A stretch of DNA of 48,569 bases. Source: Pseudomonas tumuqii (GTDB lineage: Bacteria > Pseudomonadota > Gammaproteobacteria > Pseudomonadales > Pseudomonadaceae). Position numbers and translations under genes: made by a program. This document shows, piece after piece, positions 1 to 8,355 of the stretch. The notes beneath the pieces were generated by a model. That model saw only the letters and a program-made list of their open reading frames with translations. It was not told the DNA's origin and did no database searches. Numbering within the stretch: the stretch's first letter is position 1; each line of letters starts with the position of its first letter. The stretch is from the NCBI RefSeq assembly GCF_013184545.1, contig NZ_JAAOJA010000021.1, forward strand, positions 1 to 48,569, read 5' to 3'.

Positions 1-120
1 CAGAATGGCCAGGGCGATAAAGCCCAAAACAGGCCGGATATACGCATGCAACCGCGCTGACGACAGATGCAAAAGAAAGGCTTTACTCACTACTTGTGGG
101 GAGAGTCCATATACGCATTC
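1..120. other. Left-edge intergenic segment, possible cut-off gene
   Basis: No complete gene is visible. On the minus strand a frame from about position 54 (TTG start possible) to the window edge reads hydrophobic residues beginning HAYIRPVLGF. This could be the first part of a membrane or exported protein that runs off the window. The 10-mer ATATACGCAT occurs twice in the same direction (38-47 and 109-118), 71 bp apart. Nothing further can be supported. Confidence 0.25.
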
Positions 121-618
121 TTAGGGGGCGGGCTTGGAGCGCCATAAATAAATAGCCCAAGAAAATGCCAGTATTTCTAGGGCGAACGACCAATGCAAAA
201 TGAAGTTTAGCCACCAAGGTTTATACATAGCCTCAACGGTGAAAAGAGCATAGGGCTGATCTATTGCCGGAGCAAACCACCAGATGTCACCTACTATTGA
301 GTCGAGCAACATGTGAATGAAACCGTTGATTGAAAAAATTAACGCGAGTGCTGCGCCTGATTTCTTGTATGCGAATCTGAACCAGATACTCGAGGCTGCA
401 AGCATAGCAAGCCATAGGGCTGGATAGTGTGGCCAGTATGTGTGATGGTGGTTCTGTCTATTGTCAATTAAGTAAAAATAGAACATGTCGAGGTCTGGTG
501 CGGTTGCGCCAAGCACTCCTACCAAGACAAAGAGTTTTGTTGGAACGCCTGTGTCTGCAAACTGCTTAAGCAGCAATTTCGCGGCAACATACCCTGCTGG
601 TAAATGACCAATGAACAT
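121..618 (-). CDS. Small integral membrane protein, YdjM/DUF457-type putative metal-dependent hydrolase
   Basis: This 165-residue inner-membrane protein has about four hydrophobic segments. It carries the histidine and aspartate clusters typical of the YdjM/DUF457 'membrane-bound metal-dependent hydrolase' family: GHLPAGY at the N terminus, APDLDMFYFYL near residue 42, the HHHTYWPHYP cluster near 57-66, and HMLLDSIVGD near 102. These residues probably bind a divalent metal. The substrate is unknown. The gene is AT-richer than the rest of the window. Its ATG lies only about ten bases after the GTTAG end of an attC-like sequence (629-696), which is how integron cassette genes are laid out. The family call is fairly secure; the enzymatic role is not. 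Confidence 0.7.
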   Translation of the reverse strand: MFIGHLPAGYVAAKLLLKQFADTGVPTKLFVLVGVLGATAPDLDMFYFYLIDNRQNHHHTYWPHYPALWLAMLAASSIWFRFAYKKSGAALALIFSINGFIHMLLDSIVGDIWWFAPAIDQPYALFTVEAMYKPWWLNFILHWSFALEILAFSWAIYLWRSKPAP

Positions 619-628
619 AAATACCCTA

Positions 629-696
629 ACGATTAAGCTAAGGGGCCGGCTTCGGCGGTCCCAATGAATGAAATGAGCGTCTTCAGCACTTTGTTA
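629..696 (-). repeat. attC-like integron recombination site (candidate)
   Basis: Read on the minus strand, the segment begins TGCTAAC and ends GTTAGGG, so the outer CTAAC/GTTAG ends pair. Inside, GCTGAAG pairs with CTTAGC leaving one unpaired G, like the extrahelical base of L'' in attC sites. The centre is an imperfect GC-rich fold around GCCGAAGCCGGC. The site sits just after the stop of one small gene and about ten bases before the ATG of the next, both in the orientation expected for cassettes. The outermost bases do not match the strict RYYYAAC/GTTRRRY consensus, and no second copy was found. Confidence 0.45.
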
Positions 697-735
697 GCAG
701 TGTGAATGTTCTGGATTGTAACGACGCAATGTTTT

Positions 736-1167
736 TCATCTGAATTTTCGTGTGGCTGCGAGAAGTATTAGAATAAATGATGATAACCACAAGTAGAACG
801 CTGGACCGTAATTAGCGATATGTTCAGGTGTGCCGTCCTCGCTCCAGATATTTCTGTAAAGTAACGATGTTACTGCCAGCGCAAGAGCGATTTTGGCGGA
901 TGTGATGCAGGTAGGTTGATTATTTATATATAAAATTATTGTTGCAATAAATGCAGGATTTGCGTACCAAGCTACTGCGTAGTCAAAAATTCCCGCCCAG
1001 CCTAGTATCAAGATTTTCCATCCATAATATGGAGCATTTTTCTCTATCAAAGGATCGCCAGTGTAGTTATAAACAAACTCCGTATAAAGTGCCGGTAAAA
1101 ACATGGATGTTAAATACACTGCTACTGCAGTGATCAGGATAAATGTATTTTTATGTGTGATTGGCAT
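736..1167 (-). CDS. Hypothetical four-helix membrane protein
   Basis: This 143-residue protein has four predicted membrane helices: about residues 9-27, 50-75, 86-103 and 121-137. It contains the pattern GWKILILGWAG followed by FAWYANP-like residues (VAWYANPAF), and ends in a short basic tail (TRKFR). Similar GW…AWYANP small membrane proteins are frequent among unannotated bacterial genes; I know of no function. Base composition is distinctly AT-richer than in the genes from 1.7 kb onward, consistent with acquisition by transfer. An attC-like site follows the stop codon. The ATG at 1167 overlaps the end of a possible 37-codon reading frame (1151-1264). Confidence 0.65.
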   Translation of the reverse strand: MPITHKNTFILITAVAVYLTSMFLPALYTEFVYNYTGDPLIEKNAPYYGWKILILGWAGIFDYAVAWYANPAFIATIILYINNQPTCITSAKIALALAVTSLLYRNIWSEDGTPEHIANYGPAFYLWLSSFILILLAATRKFR

Positions 1168-1264
1168 GACGGTGATCCACTAGCAGTAAATAGACGTAAT
1201 TCTTTGTTATCGAATAACGAAGAGTTCTAGATAAGTCCACCCGCAAGCGAACGACGCCTTTCAT
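1151..1264 (-). CDS. Possible 37-residue leader/small ORF
   Basis: An ATG at 1264 is preceded by AAGGA at a good distance and opens a 37-codon frame (MKGVVRLRVD…DHRHANHT). Its end overlaps the start of the downstream 143-residue membrane-protein gene by 17 bases, so it could be a translationally coupled leader. The composition (basic, few acidic residues) does not point to a family, and an accidental frame of this length is common. Low confidence. Confidence 0.2.
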   Translation of the reverse strand: MKGVVRLRVDLSRTLRYSITKNYVYLLLVDHRHANHT

Positions 1265-1733
1265 AAAATCCTTAAAGATCAATCCATTACCTGTAATGGC
1301 AGTAAACAGTAGGTGATTGCATGGTCCCGTGATTTCACGTAACCGATACGCTGTGGATAAGCGCTGTCTGACCAGTTTCCCGTTGGCGTGCCGCGAAAAC
1401 ACTGCGCAACGCCGAACAGGGGCGTTATCGTGGGGCGCTGCTGTGGTAAGCCTGGGCCATTCGGGTGATGGGCAACGCATACCAAGCTCCCTTTGGTAAC
1501 GGCGGGTGAGCAGGATGGCACCGGGCCAGCTAAGGTGTTTTGACCTTATAGCATTTGTCGTATAAGCAGCAATCCGTCTTTCTCCTGCCCTGTGTGCAGC
1601 CGGTATACCAGTTGATGGTTATCCCCGGCTCCGCCCCCGGGGTGGTTCAGTACGGCGATAACCAATAGGGCTGGCAGACCCGCCGGGCGGCGGGATGACC
1701 AGTCTGCAATCGTTGCCTTGTGGACAGCCCGTC
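1168..1733. other. 566-bp intergenic stretch without a convincing gene
   Basis: Apart from the possible small ORF at 1151-1264, the frames here are short and look accidental. The stretch separates AT-rich cassette-like DNA on the left from GC-rich core DNA on the right. It contains a TGTGGATAA (DnaA-box-type 9-mer) at 1351-1359 and an inverted repeat TGGTTATC/GATAACCA at 1616-1664. No integron integrase gene is present. Confidence 0.6.
1616..1664. repeat. 8-bp inverted repeat upstream of the solute-binding protein gene
   Basis: TGGTTATC (1616-1623) and GATAACCA (1657-1664) are exact reverse complements, separated by 33 bases that contain a CCCCGG/CCGGGG pair. The element lies 70 bp upstream of the likely start at 1734. 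It could be an operator or the remnant of a mobile-element end. Confidence 0.35.
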
Positions 1734-2465
1734 ATGAATGGATTGCGTGCGTTGTGCTTGTCGCTTGTGTTGCTGCCGCTGGGTGTGGCGGCCGATACCC
1801 TGCGTCTGGTGGCCGACCCCTGGCCGCCGTTCACTGACCAGACCCTGCTGAATAACGGGGTGGCGTCCGATCTGGTGAGCAGTGCGCTGGGCCGTGCCGG
1901 TTATGCCACGGAGTATGCGCAGGTGCCCTGGGAGCGAGCGGTGCGGGGCTTGCAGCGCAGCGACTACGATGTGCTGATCAATGCCTGGTACAGCGAGGAG
2001 CGCGCCAGCTACGGTTACTTTTCCGCGCCTTTTCTGCTCAATCGCATCCGCCTGCTGCGGCGCAAGGGCAGCGCCATCCAGTTCGAGCAACTGGCCGATC
2101 TGTATCCCCAGCGCATCGCGGTGGTGCGTGGCTATGCCTATTCCGCCGAGTTCAACAGTGACCCGCGGCTGCGCAAGGTGGGTGTCGGCAGTTTCGCCAG
2201 CGCCGCGCGCATGCTGCAGGCCAAGCGGGTCGAGTTGACCCTGGAGGACGAGTTCGTCGCCCGTTATCACCTGGCCCGCGAGTTGAGCGGCATCCGCGAT
2301 GAGCTGGAGTTTCTGCCGCGGCCGTTGAGCGAGAACGGCCTGCATATCCTGATCCGCCGCAGCCATCCGCAGCATCAGGCGATCGCCGAGGCGTTCAACC
2401 GGGCCATCGCCGCCATGCGCGCCGATGGCAGTTATGCGGCGATTCTCCAGCAGCATGGGCTGTAG
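1734..2465 (+). CDS. Periplasmic amino-acid-type ABC substrate-binding protein (SBP_bac_3)
   Basis: This 243-residue exported protein opens with a signal peptide (MNGLRALCLSLVLLPLGVAA), followed by the family's first strand with LRLVADPWPPF. Later blocks (ERAVRGLQRSDYDVLINAW; IAVVRGYAYSAEF; LTLEDEFVARYHL) fit the bilobed SBP_bac_3 fold that binds polar amino acids or related solutes. No permease or ATPase gene is adjacent, so it is an orphan receptor here. Such orphans in Pseudomonas may feed a distant transporter or have a sensing role. I chose the ATG at 1734 because the signal peptide starts there; an upstream ATG at 1695 would add 13 non-signal residues. Ligand unknown. Confidence 0.8.
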   Translation: MNGLRALCLSLVLLPLGVAADTLRLVADPWPPFTDQTLLNNGVASDLVSSALGRAGYATEYAQVPWERAVRGLQRSDYDVLINAWYSEERASYGYFSAPFLLNRIRLLRRKGSAIQFEQLADLYPQRIAVVRGYAYSAEFNSDPRLRKVGVGSFASAARMLQAKRVELTLEDEFVARYHLARELSGIRDELEFLPRPLSENGLHILIRRSHPQHQAIAEAFNRAIAAMRADGSYAAILQQHGL

Positions 2466-2517
2466 TGGGCTGTTGAAGACTCCCTGTTAAAGGGACTTGC
2501 CTGCTGCCTCTTGGTGA

Positions 2518-2541
2518 ATCGCCAGCAAGCTGGTTCCTACA
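2518..2541. repeat. Half copy of a dispersed palindromic repeat
   Basis: GCCAGCAAGCTGGTTCCTAC matches one arm of the larger palindromic repeats at 19172-19254, 35001-35084 and 38085-38146. Only one arm is present here. It lies between convergent genes. Confidence 0.5.
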
Positions 2542-2605
2542 GGTTCGGCCACGCATCGGCGAGCAGGAGGGGTGGCCAGGGCAACGATTAGCGCGAGGCA
2601 GCAGG

Positions 2606-3931
2606 CTACAGCGTCAAAGTCAGGCGCCGGAGCAGGGCGCCGGGGAGCAAGGTCGAGCCGTTGTGGCGCTGCCGGTAGGTGCTGGTGGACAGGCTCAGCT
2701 CGCGCTCGCGGGTCAGGGCTTCGAGCTGGCTGCCGAGCAGGTCGTAGAGGCTGTCGTCGAAACGCATGCTGGCGAGTGGCGCCTGCAGCTTGCCGTCCTC
2801 GACCCAGAAGGTGGCGAAGCGGGTCATGCCGGTCAGGCGTGCGGCCGGGCGGTCGGAGTAGTTGAGGTACCAGAGGTTGCCGATGTACAGGCCGCTGCCG
2901 AGGCGGGCGAGGATCTCCTCCTGCTCCAGGCTGCCGGCGGCCATGGCCAGCGCTTGCGGGCTTTCCCAGGGGCTGGCGCCGTTGGCCGGCAGGCCGTATT
3001 CGGCGGCGCTGCGGGCGCTGACCAGTTGCTCGCCGGGCTGGCCGGCGCGGATCAGCTGCAGGTCGCGGCGCGGGTAGCCTTCGCTGGAGAAGGGCGGGGC
3101 CAGTGAGGCGCTGACCTGTTCCTGCAGGTGCAGCAACGGGCTGAGGCTGGCGGCGCCGGCGTGCAGGCGTTGCAGCGGGCTGTCCTTGTCGGCCAGGGCC
3201 TGGGCGGAGAAGCCGCCCCAGCCGAGCAGTTCGATGATTTCCTGCAGGGCGGCGGGCGCCAGGTAGGCGCGGTAGCGGCCGGGCGCCAGGGTGCGCAGCG
3301 GCCGGCCGAGGTAGGCCAGTTGTTCGCGCGCCAGCTGCATGCGCCGGGCGAAGGCCTCGGCCTGCCAGGTCTGGCCGGCGTACTGCGCCTTGACGGCCTG
3401 GCCGTTGGCGTGGAACAGGCTCCAGTCGAAGTTGAAGCTGCTCGCCTGGTGCCAGCCGAAGGCACCGCTGGAGCTGGCGAAGCCGCGGCTGAGCGGGCCG
3501 GCGGCGTAGAAGCCGACCAGATCCAGGCCGTGCGCGGCCTGGCCGATCTGCTCGACCACCGCGGCGCTGTCCGGCAGCGGCTGGAGTTGCAGCACCCGAC
3601 TGTGCCAGGCCTCGCGGTTGAGCTGCAGGTAAGGATCGGCCGGCAGCAGCGGCAGGGTCTGGCGCAGCTGCGTCAGGGCGTCGGCCAGGCGCTGGCGGTC
3701 GACCTGCACCGCGCCGCCGAGGGTGACCTGCAACTCGGCATGGCGGCCGTCGCGGATCAGTTGCAGGGTCAGGCTGGCCTGCTGCACATGGCCGGCCTGG
3801 CGCACCTTGCCCTGGTTGAAGCGGATGAACTCGGAGGACTCGGCGCTGTAGCCGAGGCTGAATTCTTCGCCGGCGCCCAGGGCGCCGCGCAGCCATGCGG
3901 CCAGGGCTTCGAACTGGCTGAGGGGACTCAT
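2606..3931 (-). CDS. TldD/PmbA-family protein, TldE-like non-metal partner
   Basis: This 441-residue protein is of the PmbA/TldE type. It starts MSPLSQFEALAAW and contains the N-terminal ESSEFIRFNQGKVRQAGH block, which resembles the 'rvr.g' strand of TldD/E proteins. The C-terminal domain contains LTGMTRFATFWVEDGKL. No HExxxH metal motif is present, as expected for the E subunit, whose TldD partner supplies the metal site. The start codon overlaps the stop of the upstream tldD-like gene (TGATG), which indicates translational coupling and a heterodimeric protease. TldD/E proteases process unfolded or modified peptides such as microcin B17 and CcdA. The frame is open for another 147 codons upstream, but the coupled ATG at 3931 fits the family length. 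Confidence 0.82.
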   Translation of the reverse strand: MSPLSQFEALAAWLRGALGAGEEFSLGYSAESSEFIRFNQGKVRQAGHVQQASLTLQLIRDGRHAELQVTLGGAVQVDRQRLADALTQLRQTLPLLPADPYLQLNREAWHSRVLQLQPLPDSAAVVEQIGQAAHGLDLVGFYAAGPLSRGFASSSGAFGWHQASSFNFDWSLFHANGQAVKAQYAGQTWQAEAFARRMQLAREQLAYLGRPLRTLAPGRYRAYLAPAALQEIIELLGWGGFSAQALADKDSPLQRLHAGAASLSPLLHLQEQVSASLAPPFSSEGYPRRDLQLIRAGQPGEQLVSARSAAEYGLPANGASPWESPQALAMAAGSLEQEEILARLGSGLYIGNLWYLNYSDRPAARLTGMTRFATFWVEDGKLQAPLASMRFDDSLYDLLGSQLEALTRERELSLSTSTYRQRHNGSTLLPGALLRRLTLTL

Positions 3932-5373
3932 CAGGCTGCTCCGCCGAATACGTCGACCTGGCTGAATACGCAGGCCGGGGTGGCGTGGCCGACCCGCACC
4001 ACCTGGTTCGGTTCGCCCTTGCCGCAGTGCGGGGTTCCGAGCACCTCGCGGGTGCTGGCGTCGCCGACGGCCGCGAGCGAGCGCCAGAACTGGCTGGAGA
4101 TGCCGCGGTAGTTGGGGTTCTTGACCACGCCACGCAGTTGGCCGTGCTCGATCAGCTGGCCCCATTCGCAGCCGAACTGGAATTTGTTGCGCGCGTCGTC
4201 GATCGACCAGGAACGGTTGCTGGCCATCAGGATGCCGTGCTCGATGCCGCCGATCAGTTGCTGAAGATTCTGTTCGCCCGGTTCGATATTGAGGTTGGCC
4301 ATGCGGTCGATCGGCGGACGGTTCCAGCTGCTGGCGCGGCTGCTGGCCACGCCCCCCAGGCCGCTGCGCCACTGCGACAGCGCCCCACCGAGGGGGCGCA
4401 GCAGCAGGCCGTCGCGGATCAGGTACTCGCGGCTGGCCGGGCTGCCGTCGTCGTCGTGGGCGTAGCTGGCCAGCTCCTCGGGGATGTGCGGGTCGAAGGT
4501 CACGTTGAGCAGGCTGGAGCCGTATTGCAGCTGGCCGAAGTCACCGGTCTTGACGAAGCTGGTGCCGGCGAAGTTGCGCTCGTCGCCGAGGATGCGGTCC
4601 AGCTCCAGCGGGTGGCCGATGGATTCGTGCAGTTGCAGGATCATCTGGTCCGGCATCAGCAACAGGTCGCGCGGGCCAGTCGGCGCATTGGGCGCCAGCA
4701 GCAGTTGCAGGGCCTGGTCGGCGACCTGCGGTGCGGCGCCGATCAGGCCCAGGCGCTCGATCACCCCGGCGCCGCCCTGCTGGCCGAGGTGGGCGCCGCC
4801 GAGGTTGCGGGTCTGGCTGTCCTGGCCGTCGTAGGCGGTGACGCTGAGGTGCGGATAGACGAAACGCTGGGCCTGGCGCAACTCGGCGCCGCTGTTGTTG
4901 AGGTAGAGCTGCTCGACCTGGGTCAGGTCGAGGGCGACCCGCCAATTGACCAGGCGCGGGTCGCTGGGTACGGCGGCGGACTCGGCGGCGAGCAACTGGT
5001 AGCAGGCGGCGAGCGAGGGGAAATCGTCCTCCAGGCCGGGCGAGCGATACTCGCCGCGTTCGCTGGAGGGCGCCAGTGCCTGCAGCTCGAGCAAGGCCTG
5101 CGGGGCGATCCGCCGGGCCAGCGCGGTAGCCCGCTGCAGCGCGGCCTGCAGGCCCTGGCGCGACAGGTCGCTGGTCGCCGCGTAGGCCTCGACCCCGGCG
5201 ACTCGCACACTGAGCATCGCGCCCTGGTCACGGCTGAAGCGCGGCGGTTCGGCCACCAGCTTGCGCATCGCCAGGTGCTGGTGGTCTTCGCGCACATAGC
5301 GCAGCGACCAGTGCTCGGCGTCGCTGTGCAGGGCGGCGAAGTGCTGCTTGAGTGTGGCGAAGGCCTCGAACAT
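3931..5373 (-). CDS. TldD-family metalloprotease subunit
   Basis: This 480-residue TldD-like subunit carries the zinc motif HESIGH at residues 249-254, followed by PLELDRILGDE. The glycine-rich C-terminal domain contains GGIEHGILMASNRSWSIDD and NPNYRGIS. It pairs with the overlapping TldE-like gene downstream, and together they should form the heterodimeric protease. ATG 5373 is preceded by AGGAG. The longer frame that begins at 5448 adds 25 residues of low-complexity intergenic translation and is unlikely. Pseudomonads usually have a canonical tldD and pmbA elsewhere, unlinked; an adjacent overlapping pair like this is probably a second, specialised set (inference). I see no precursor-peptide gene next to it. 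Confidence 0.85.
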   Translation of the reverse strand: MFEAFATLKQHFAALHSDAEHWSLRYVREDHQHLAMRKLVAEPPRFSRDQGAMLSVRVAGVEAYAATSDLSRQGLQAALQRATALARRIAPQALLELQALAPSSERGEYRSPGLEDDFPSLAACYQLLAAESAAVPSDPRLVNWRVALDLTQVEQLYLNNSGAELRQAQRFVYPHLSVTAYDGQDSQTRNLGGAHLGQQGGAGVIERLGLIGAAPQVADQALQLLLAPNAPTGPRDLLLMPDQMILQLHESIGHPLELDRILGDERNFAGTSFVKTGDFGQLQYGSSLLNVTFDPHIPEELASYAHDDDGSPASREYLIRDGLLLRPLGGALSQWRSGLGGVASSRASSWNRPPIDRMANLNIEPGEQNLQQLIGGIEHGILMASNRSWSIDDARNKFQFGCEWGQLIEHGQLRGVVKNPNYRGISSQFWRSLAAVGDASTREVLGTPHCGKGEPNQVVRVGHATPACVFSQVDVFGGAA

Positions 5374-5714
5374 ATGGCGGCTCCTGTGTTGGGCACCCGC
5401 GCTAAGCGGGGCTGGAGGATGCCGGCGACAACCGACCGCAGGCATCATGATTGCCCAGGGACGGGGTATGCGACAAGCGGAGCGGTGGGGCAGCGGGTTA
5501 CTGGATCAGGGAGCAACGGCAAGAGCATCGCCCCGAGGTCGGGCCTCCTACAGGTACGTGGGTATCGCCGGGCTCTTGTGGGAGGCGCGCCCCGCGGCGA
5601 ATGCAGGCCGCAGGGCTGCTGCTTTGGGGCCGGGAGCAAAGGCAAGAGCAGCGCCCCGGGGTCGGGCCTCCTACAGGTGTGCGGGTATCGCCACGGCGTG
5701 GCGTGGCGAGTGCC
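5374..5714. other. 341-bp intergenic stretch with duplicated segment
   Basis: No gene is supported between tldD and dbpA, both of which are on the minus strand. The stretch is filled by a direct repeat (5509-5569 and 5632-5692) and by GC-rich bracketing sequence (GGAGGCGCGCCCCGCGGCG at 5580-5598) typical of Pseudomonas extragenic repeats. Confidence 0.6.
5509..5692. repeat. Imperfect 61-bp direct repeat, two copies
   Basis: Copies 5509-5569 and 5632-5692 match at roughly nine positions in ten over their whole length, including CGGGCCTCCTACAGGT and GGGTATCGCC. The period is 123 bp. The intervening DNA holds an oppositely oriented CTCTTGTGGGAGGCGCG segment that resembles the CCTCCTACAGG core inverted, so the whole array is REP-like. 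Confidence 0.65.
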
Positions 5715-7094
<1,380 letters not shown>

Positions 7095-7181
7095 GGTTCA
7101 GGCCTGCAAATCGAAATGACGCGCAGTGTAGCAGGCGGCGACGCCGGCGTTACTGCTGGTGCGACCGGGGGCAGCGTCGCC

Positions 7182-8087
7182 TCAACCGCTCGCGGGGCCG
7201 TGCAGTTCGGCGCGCAGGGCGCCGATGCGCGCGTCCTTGGCTTGCCACAGGCGGCTGACCCAGCCCTGCAGGAAGTCGCGGAACTGTGCATCGTTCTGGT
7301 AATCACCCTGCCACAGCGCCGGGTCGAGGGCGTGGGTCTGGATATCGATGATGACTTTCGGCACCCGGCCGCAGAGCAGATCCCAGAAACCGGGGATCTG
7401 CTCGCTCGGGTAGACCAGGGTGACGTCCAGCAGCGCATCCAGTTGCTCGCCCAGCGCGGCGAGGACGAAGGCCACGCCGCCGGCCTTGGGCTTGAGCAGG
7501 TAGCGGTAGGGCGAGCCTTGCGCGGCGTGCTTGGCCGGGGTGAAACGGGTGCCCTCGAGGTAGTTGACCACGGTCACCGGCAGCTCCTTGAACTTCTCGC
7601 AGGCACGCCGGGTGATGGTCAGGTCTTCGCCTGCCCGCTCCGGGTGCCTGGTCAGGAACGCCTTGGAGTAGCGCTTCATGAACGGGTAATCCAGGGCCCA
7701 GAAGGCCAGGCCGAGCAACGGCACCCAGATCAGCTGGCGCTTGAGGAAGAACTTGAAATAGGGCGCCTTGCGGTTGAACGCCTGGATCAGGGCCGGGATA
7801 TCCACCCAGGACTGGTGGTTGCTGATCACCAGGTAGGAGGTGTCCTGGCGCAGTTCGGCGCCGCCGCGGATGTCCCAGACGGTCGGCAGCAGGCCGGCGA
7901 AGATCAGCTTGTTCAGCTCGGCCCAAGTTTCCGCCACCCACATCACCCCGCGCGAACTGGCGGCCTTCAGGGCCTTGCCGGGCAGGAGGAACTTGCCCAG
8001 GGCGATCAGCAGCAGCGGGCCGATCAGGCTCAGGGTGTTGAGCAGCAACAGCAGGGTGACGCTCAGTCCGGTCAGCAGGTGGCGCAT
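7182..8087 (-). CDS. YihG-type lysophospholipid acyltransferase
   Basis: This 301-residue membrane-bound acyltransferase of the PlsC/LPLAT superfamily is close in sequence to E. coli YihG; the segment VPLLGLAFWALDYPFMKRYS is nearly the YihG sequence. The catalytic NHxxxxD motif is NHQSWVD at 90-96, and the substrate-binding EGTR is at 178-181. An N-terminal hydrophobic helix spans residues 7-31. It should transfer an acyl chain to the sn-2 position of lysophosphatidic acid or another lysophospholipid at the inner membrane. ATG 8087 has AAGGAG upstream; the frame extends to 8258 but that part is repeat DNA. Confidence 0.88.
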   Translation of the reverse strand: MRHLLTGLSVTLLLLLNTLSLIGPLLLIALGKFLLPGKALKAASSRGVMWVAETWAELNKLIFAGLLPTVWDIRGGAELRQDTSYLVISNHQSWVDIPALIQAFNRKAPYFKFFLKRQLIWVPLLGLAFWALDYPFMKRYSKAFLTRHPERAGEDLTITRRACEKFKELPVTVVNYLEGTRFTPAKHAAQGSPYRYLLKPKAGGVAFVLAALGEQLDALLDVTLVYPSEQIPGFWDLLCGRVPKVIIDIQTHALDPALWQGDYQNDAQFRDFLQGWVSRLWQAKDARIGALRAELHGPASG

Positions 8088-8155
8088 GGGTACTCCTTGT
8101 GGTGCGCGGGCAGCGGCCATGATAGGCAGGCATGGCCTGGGCTCCAAGCCGAGAA

Positions 8156-8259
8156 CTTGCGGAAAACGCTCGCCTGCTGCGATGCCTCCAGACGTCCGCT
8201 GCGGAGTTGCGCTGCGAGCGCCCGGAGGCGGCCGCGTGGCGGCGCTCGGTATTTTCACG
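8156..8259. repeat. Dispersed repeat, short form (two arms, 19-bp spacer)
   Basis: Arm A (8156-8194) contains GCGGAAAACGCTCGCCTGCT, and arm B (8214-8258) contains GCCCGGAGGCGGCC and GGTATTTTCAC. The same two arms, in the same order, occur at 42847-43090, but there the spacer is about 160 bp. The repeat lies in the divergent region between the acyltransferase and the HD-GYP gene. Confidence 0.6.
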
Positions 8260-8355
8260 GCCGCTGAGCGCGTGGGTGGAGGAAAAATAGCCGAATGATG
8301 TCAGTATGCCACTGTCGTGGATGGCTTATGCTTAGCGGGTTCATTCATTGCCGTC

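Noticed and set aside
1416..1445. AACGCC…GGCGTTA pair resembling an attC core
   Set aside because: The two halves are only about a dozen bases apart, too short for an attC site, and no simple-site partner is near.
1279..1521. Short overlapping frames on both strands between 1.28 and 1.52 kb
   Set aside because: No ribosome site, no family resemblance and mutual overlap; treated as accidental.
2606..4372. Extended 588-codon version of the TldE-like gene
   Set aside because: The first 147 codons overlap the upstream tldD-like gene in another frame. The coupled ATG at 3931 gives the family's normal length.
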